Of a stretch of DNA of 10,092 nt, positions 6,136 to 10,092 are shown piece after piece. The notes below the pieces were generated by a model that had not been told where the DNA came from, ran no database searches, and saw only the letters and a list, made by a program, of their open reading frames with translations. The translations under genes were made by a program, and so were the position numbers. Source of the stretch: an uncultured Flavobacteriales bacterium (GTDB lineage Bacteria > Bacteroidota > Bacteroidia > Flavobacteriales_D > SKUL01); NCBI GenBank assembly GCA_937911795.1, contig CALDPJ010000324.1, positions 1-10,092 on the forward strand. Direction: 5' to 3'. The stretch's first letter is position 1, and every line of letters begins with the position of its first letter.

Positions 6136-7086
6136 TTATTCAGAACGGAGCCGCTCGTAGAATCCCTCTTCTTTAAGCCATTCGATAAAAGCGCCGTTGA
6201 ATATTTCCACACCGTGTTGGTTGAGATGGCTGTGGTCATAAAAGTGTAGCGAATCGACCAGCGGCAGGCGTTCGTTGAAGTTTACATACTGCCCGTGTTT
6301 GTGCAAAAAGGATTCTATTTCGGGATGGTTGGTGATGGACTCGTATCGGGCACGGGTGGTTGGAGCTTCGACGAGGATGTAATCAATCTGCTTTTTCCGG
6401 AGCAACTCCAGCAAATTGGCAAATGCTTCCTTCTGAAAGTCTTTAAATTGAATTTCCCTGGGATTGGGTGCCGTAGACAACCGCGGTGGAAACTCCGAAG
6501 ATTTTTCTACAAAACCACCGGAAATATAGGTGTCGTAGTCTCGTTTTAACGCTTCTTTAAATCCGTGATCCATTCCCAACCACTCGCGGACCAGTGCCAG
6601 AACGAGCACATTGTAAACTTTAACATGGTTGATTTCGAACGCCATTTTCACAGAATTCCAGTCGATGGGTTTATTGGCAAGAAAATCAAGTGCCGATTCC
6701 ACTCCATCCGTAGCGAAACCCTCCGGAAAAACTTCGATTACGACCAGTTCCGGATCCAGCGAATCGAGATATTGATTTGCGAGATAATAAGACTGTACGG
6801 GTGATTGGGCGCTCGAACCGAAATTAAATATTCGCAATTCGTTCTGTTCAAAAATTCGCGGGTCGAACCCACGGTAGGCTCTCGAGGAACCCATCACAAG
6901 GATATCCACCCCCGAAAACTGCACCGCCTCGTGACTTCTGGTGAACAAATGGCCGTAGCTTCCCTTGAAATAAGGAAGGTTTGGTATTCCAGCGGGTTGT
7001 ACAGTACCCGTTATTCCGATGGCAAAAACATAAAAGATTGCCATGAACAGCGCAAACAATACCAACCGTGTCAGGAATTTCTTCAT
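6136..7086 (-). CDS. Membrane-anchored SGNH/DltD-like protein, partner of the MBOAT acyltransferase
   Basis: 316 residues. It probably acts with the adjacent MBOAT protein in O-acylating an extracytoplasmic polysaccharide, as AlgJ/AlgX/DltD-type proteins do. Residues 1-27 hold one uncleaved-looking hydrophobic helix (LVLFALFMAIFYVFAIGI), placing the rest outside the inner membrane. SGNH-type motifs are visible: DILVMGSSRAYRGFD (61-75) with the nucleophile serine at 67/68, FNFGSSAQS (87-95, block II glycine), and near the C-terminus FYDHSHLNQHG (282-292) with the Asp284-x-x-His287 pair. The catalytic serine, aspartate and histidine are therefore all in place. The middle contains VVIEVFPEGF (115-124) and ILVEAPTT (237-244), strands of the flavodoxin-like fold. 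It starts three bases after the MBOAT stop, so the two form an operon. The acyl group (acetyl is most common) and the glycan cannot be deduced. Confidence 0.85.
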   Translation of the reverse strand: MKKFLTRLVLFALFMAIFYVFAIGITGTVQPAGIPNLPYFKGSYGHLFTRSHEAVQFSGVDILVMGSSRAYRGFDPRIFEQNELRIFNFGSSAQSPVQSYYLANQYLDSLDPELVVIEVFPEGFATDGVESALDFLANKPIDWNSVKMAFEINHVKVYNVLVLALVREWLGMDHGFKEALKRDYDTYISGGFVEKSSEFPPRLSTAPNPREIQFKDFQKEAFANLLELLRKKQIDYILVEAPTTRARYESITNHPEIESFLHKHGQYVNFNERLPLVDSLHFYDHSHLNQHGVEIFNGAFIEWLKEEGFYERLRSE

Positions 7087-7089
7087 GCC

Positions 7090-8532
7090 TTAAAATTGGA
7101 AGTAAATAAACGGCGTTTCTTCTGTCGGAGCAAAAAGTACTATCAACATGATGATGCATCCATAAAAAATCCAGCGCAGCCACCATTTTTGGTTGAGTGC
7201 CAGTTTTTCGATTCCGTATTGGTCTTTTCTTCCGAGCCACTCCACTGCTACCATAAAAGCAATGAGCGCACAAACAATGATCTTCATCGGTGAGATCAGC
7301 GGACTCGAGAACAGGGATTCAGAAAAAATGCCTCCAAGATACTCGAAGGCGTGCTGAATGGATTGCGCACGAAAAAACACCCATGTCAAAACCGTCAGCA
7401 GAAATGTACCGAGCATACGTAAAAAATCCTTCCATCCAGGCAGCCATCTTCCTGCGGCTATCACATCCAGATTGGCCCTGTTTCGTTTGGCGAGCATCAA
7501 CGGAAGAAAATAAGCCGCATTCAATGCGCCCCAAACTACAAAAGTCCAGTTGGCACCATGCCAGAAACCGCTTACGATGAAAATGATGAAGACATTTCGA
7601 ATGCTCTGCCACCTGCCACCCCGGCTTCCACCGAGCGGAATGTAGAGGTAATCGCGAAACCAGGTAGAAAGCGAAATGTGCCAGCGTCGCCAGAATTCTG
7701 CGATATCCCGCGAAAAATAAGGGAAAGCGAAATTCTGCATCAACCGAAAACCAAACAATCTCGCCGTTCCGATGGCGATGTCAGAATATCCCGAGAAGTC
7801 GCCATAAATCTGGAAAGTGAAGAACAAAGCCCCGAGAAAGAGGGCACTACCGGGATAGGTATCGGAGTGCTCAAAGGCAAGGTTCGCGTACACCGCACAA
7901 TTATCCGCAATGACCATTTTCTTGAACAATCCCCAAAGTATCTGCCGCAAGCCGTCGACCGCCAGTGGATAGCTGAATGTCCGTTTCCTGAAAAACTGCG
8001 GAAGCAATTGCGTGGCTCTTTCTATCGGACCAGCAACCAACTGCGGAAAGAAACTGACGTAAGCAGCAAATGCAATGAAATTCGATGTCGGTCCCAGTTT
8101 TCGTCTGTACACGTCAATTGAATAGCTCAGGGTCTGGAATGTATAGAAGCTGATTCCGACCGGTAAAATAATCTCCAGTGAACCCGCGGAAATATCCCGC
8201 CCAAACAGAGAAAACGCCTGAATAAAATTGTCGAGGAAAAAATTATAGTACTTAAAAAACCCCAGCAGACCGAGATTCACCCCGATGCTCGTCCACAACA
8301 AAATTTTGCGGTGCGTTTGATTTTCGCTGCTCCTCAGGCCCATTCCTACCAAAAAATCCACGAGTGTGGAGAATACAATCAACGAAAGAAAGCGCCAATC
8401 CCACCAGCCGTAAAACACGTAACTCGCAACAACGATCAATGCGTTCTGCCATTTTAAACTGCGGTGAAGTAGCCAGTAGACTGCGAAAACAATGGGAAGA
8501 AATATCGCAAAGTCGAGCGAATTGAAGAGCAT
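7090..8532 (-). CDS. MBOAT family membrane O-acyltransferase (AlgI/DltB-like)
   Basis: 480-residue polytopic inner-membrane protein that moves an acyl group from a cytoplasmic donor across the membrane for attachment to an exported polysaccharide. Family hallmarks appear in order: MLFNSLDFAIFLPIVFAVYW (1-20), the FYGWWDWRF block (40-48), LPVGISFYTFQTLSY (123-137), FFPQLVAGPIERA (161-173), FSGYSDIAIG (246-255), FWRRWHISLSTWFRDYLYIP (280-299) and SGFWHGANWTFVVWG (321-335). The two histidines of the catalytic centre are His285 (WRRWH) and His325 (FWHGA); the second is the invariant MBOAT histidine. About ten or more hydrophobic segments are spread along the whole length, and the size is usual for AlgI-type proteins. 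ATG start at 8532. The SGNH/DltD-like gene follows after three bases. No glycosyltransferase or export genes for the target glycan lie in this window. The family is certain; naming it algI would be over-specific. Confidence 0.95.
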   Translation of the reverse strand: MLFNSLDFAIFLPIVFAVYWLLHRSLKWQNALIVVASYVFYGWWDWRFLSLIVFSTLVDFLVGMGLRSSENQTHRKILLWTSIGVNLGLLGFFKYYNFFLDNFIQAFSLFGRDISAGSLEIILPVGISFYTFQTLSYSIDVYRRKLGPTSNFIAFAAYVSFFPQLVAGPIERATQLLPQFFRKRTFSYPLAVDGLRQILWGLFKKMVIADNCAVYANLAFEHSDTYPGSALFLGALFFTFQIYGDFSGYSDIAIGTARLFGFRLMQNFAFPYFSRDIAEFWRRWHISLSTWFRDYLYIPLGGSRGGRWQSIRNVFIIFIVSGFWHGANWTFVVWGALNAAYFLPLMLAKRNRANLDVIAAGRWLPGWKDFLRMLGTFLLTVLTWVFFRAQSIQHAFEYLGGIFSESLFSSPLISPMKIIVCALIAFMVAVEWLGRKDQYGIEKLALNQKWWLRWIFYGCIIMLIVLFAPTEETPFIYFQF

Positions 8533-8572
8533 GGCAGAATTCGGGTTGGCTGATTACCGGTGGCAAAAAAAC

Positions 8573-8600
8573 GAAAATTAATGCAACACTGCTGCAGCAA
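8573..8600 (-). promoter_or_regulatory. Candidate promoter for the MBOAT/SGNH operon
   Basis: On the minus strand a TTG (8600-8598) is followed after 17 bases by TAATTTTC (8580-8573), one mismatch from the Bacteroidota TAnnTTTG box. It lies about 40 bases before the ATG at 8532 and just beyond the terminator of the upstream gene, where a promoter is expected. Confidence 0.3.
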
Positions 8601-8625
8601 CTCCAGCCATGTTTGGTTTCAACAC

Positions 8626-8660
8626 AAAAAAAAACCCCGCAGGGGAAGCTGCGGGGTTTT
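8626..8660 (-). terminator. Strong rho-independent terminator of the T9SS cargo gene
   Basis: A 12-bp perfect stem (AAAACCCCGCAG at 8631-8642 and CTGCGGGGTTTT at 8649-8660) encloses a six-base loop. On the minus strand it is followed by an uninterrupted run of T (nine in total, 8634-8626). It begins 30 bases after the stop codon at 8691 of the minus-strand secreted protein and separates that gene from the MBOAT operon. The right arm also ends in four T on the plus strand, but no plus-strand gene lies upstream nearby. Confidence 0.93.
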
Positions 8661-8690
8661 GGAACTTGTCCTGATCGTTTCAGGAAATAA

Positions 8691-10092
8691 TCAATTCAGC
8701 AAGGGAATACTGAATGTTTTAATTTTTTCATCGTGCTGCAGTTGTAAGACGTACATCCCAGCCGAAAGATGCCTTAATGAAATCGTTTTTTGGTATTGTA
8801 CCGTTTCGGTCAACACGAGTTTTCCAACGGAATTGAAAAACCTCAACTCCACCAGTTGATCGGCGGGCAATTGTATATGAAGTTCTCCGTCGGTAGGAAC
8901 CGGAAATATTTTCACCGATTCCAACAGAGATTCCTCAACTCCGATCGTCCAGTCGCATTCGGTACCGATCGATATTTCGGCCTGCATTTCAAACGGGTTC
9001 GTTCCCTGAATCCAGTTGATATCAATCAGATTTCCGGGAAGCTCGGGGAAATCCAGGTCAAAACTTTCGAGACCGATCGGGTAGTCGCTGTTCAGGGTTA
9101 GCGTATAACATCCGGCAGCAACGCAGGCTTCGCCCAAAACGGTAACCGTATCTCCGCTGAGTTCAACCGAACCCGAACCTGCTTCATTTCCATCACCATC
9201 TTCAATCACCCAGTCAAACGAAGCGGGGACATCCGGAATGATGCTCGAGATGGCAAACTCAAACCATTGGCATTCAATTTCACCGACTTCAATGAAAACA
9301 CAATCTTCTACCGAGGAGCAACTATCATTGGTCATAACGGCACATATTTCATAATTGCCGGGTCCGTAAAAATTTTGCATTTCCCATGGACCATCCAGCA
9401 CTGTTCCATCTCCAGGATACCAGGTGAGTTCTTCATCCTGTGGCCAGCCATAGGCGGTGAATTCGAACAAACCGCCGCCAAGATCATTGGCAACAATTTC
9501 TAACTGACAGGGCTCGTTACAATCCGGAACCACGAGCACTTCGCAAATGGTTACTCCTTCGGGACAATCGGCAGAAAAATATTCCGCACACAGTGAATAT
9601 TCGCCCGGTGCAGTGAAATTATAGGAGTTTCCTCCGCCATTCTCCGTCACCCAATCGAGCGTATCCGTTCCATCGATGAGCTGCCAATAAATGATTTCAT
9701 CATTGGCGCCCCATCCGTAGAAATGGAAGTAACCGCAGAACATTTCAACAATATTCAGCGATTCGGGACAAGGCTCGCACAGCGGAACCTCCACCTGTGC
9801 AGTCAACGGCAGGTTGTCGCATGCCGGATAATTGGAAGCTCCGATGGTTACAGATATTTCATGAAATCCAGGCTCCAGAAACAATGTTTGGCTTCCGCTG
9901 AAGTTGATGTAGGAAGTATCTCCGGTGTTCCATTGATAGTATCCACCAGCCTGAACATTGTTGAGTGCAAATGTATACCAGCCGCAATCTTCATGTTCTT
10001 CCACCAATAATTCAAACGGACAATCATCTCCGCCGGTATTCCAGGTATAACACCAAAATACGCCTTGGGGACATTCGGGCGTTTCGTACATC
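8691..10092 (-). CDS. Large secreted PKD-like repeat protein with T9SS type A sorting domain (C-terminal part)
   Basis: The frame is open to the right edge, so this is the last ~466 residues of a longer protein; the first in-window ATG (10091) is not a credible start because no signal peptide follows. Residues (from that ATG) ~390-466 are a Por secretion-system C-terminal domain: VKIFPVPTDGELHIQLP, VELRFFNSVGKLV, and LSAGMYVLQL followed by KIKTFSI. This domain directs export across the outer membrane by the type IX system and is normally removed or modified at the surface. Upstream are tandem beta-sandwich, PKD-like units: about 24-105, 108-191 and 194-274, then a different domain at ~275-385. 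The second and third are clearly related (FHFYGWGANDE and FEFTAYGWPQDE, each followed by DGT, a Trp, and an APGEY/GPGNY motif), with several cysteines per unit that could form disulfides. Composition is very acidic and rich in aromatics. It is probably an adhesin or surface-structural protein; any catalytic domain would lie outside the window. Confidence 0.9.
   Translation of the reverse strand, partial: MYETPECPQGVFWCYTWNTGGDDCPFELLVEEHEDCGWYTFALNNVQAGGYYQWNTGDTSYINFSGSQTLFLEPGFHEISVTIGASNYPACDNLPLTAQVEVPLCEPCPESLNIVEMFCGYFHFYGWGANDEIIYWQLIDGTDTLDWVTENGGGNSYNFTAPGEYSLCAEYFSADCPEGVTICEVLVVPDCNEPCQLEIVANDLGGGLFEFTAYGWPQDEELTWYPGDGTVLDGPWEMQNFYGPGNYEICAVMTNDSCSSVEDCVFIEVGEIECQWFEFAISSIIPDVPASFDWVIEDGDGNEAGSGSVELSGDTVTVLGEACVAAGCYTLTLNSDYPIGLESFDLDFPELPGNLIDINWIQGTNPFEMQAEISIGTECDWTIGVEESLLESVKIFPVPTDGELHIQLPADQLVELRFFNSVGKLVLTETVQYQKTISLRHLSAGMYVLQLQHDEKIKTFSIPLLN

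Noticed and set aside
6000..6239. Minus-strand 79-codon frame overlapping the end of the SGNH gene
   Set aside because: It runs in another frame through the well-supported SGNH C-terminus and has no recognisable features.
7558..8121. Long plus-strand frame (187 codons) inside the MBOAT gene
   Set aside because: It is the complement of strongly conserved MBOAT motifs; its composition (charged, low hydrophobicity) is what an antisense frame of a membrane protein gives.

Overview
The window looks like a chromosomal segment of a Bacteroidota bacterium, probably a free-living or marine flavobacterium-like lineage. The evidence is a Por/type IX secretion (T9SS) C-terminal sorting domain at 8691-10092, signal-peptide proteins typical of the phylum, GC content near the middle of the range, absence of clear Shine-Dalgarno sequences, and several candidate promoters resembling the Bacteroidota TAnnTTTG (-7) box. 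No rRNA, tRNA, CRISPR array, transposase or phage gene was seen.

Left part (1-1791, all minus strand): a small protein with one C-terminal membrane helix, then a secreted M23 metallopeptidase with a C-terminal LysM domain, then the first 79 codons of a probable outer-membrane protein that runs out of the window. The last two overlap by a few bases, so they are probably co-translated. This is an envelope-maintenance cluster. A 377-base non-coding stretch rich in short inverted repeats (1792-2168) separates it from the next group.

Middle part: a minus-strand pair, a thioredoxin-like/peroxiredoxin-like protein and a YdjA-type nitroreductase, overlaps by ATGA (2169-3316) and is probably a redox operon. 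It is divergent from a secreted M28 peptidase of the carboxypeptidase Q type (3365-4741, plus). Only 48 bases separate the two ATG codons. Next, on the plus strand, is a 277-residue acidic protein I do not recognise (4840-5673). Its 3' end runs head-on into a minus-strand reading frame (5665-6003) that appears to be only the N-terminal half of a 2-oxoglutarate/Fe(II) oxygenase. The half carrying the iron ligands is missing, and an 8-bp-stem hairpin sits exactly at the break.

Right part (6136-8532, minus): a two-gene operon of an AlgI/DltB-type MBOAT membrane O-acyltransferase and a membrane-anchored SGNH/DltD-like partner, a standard machine for O-acylating an extracytoplasmic polysaccharide. 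A strong rho-independent terminator (8626-8660) closes the last gene, a large cysteine-rich T9SS cargo protein with tandem PKD-like repeats whose N-terminus lies beyond the right edge.

I did not find a clearly new multi-gene system. The items most worth a second look are the broken oxygenase with its junction hairpin, the unrecognised 277-residue protein, the repeat-like intergenic stretch at 1792-2168, the perfect 14-bp palindrome at 6077-6090 and the repeat architecture of the T9SS cargo.
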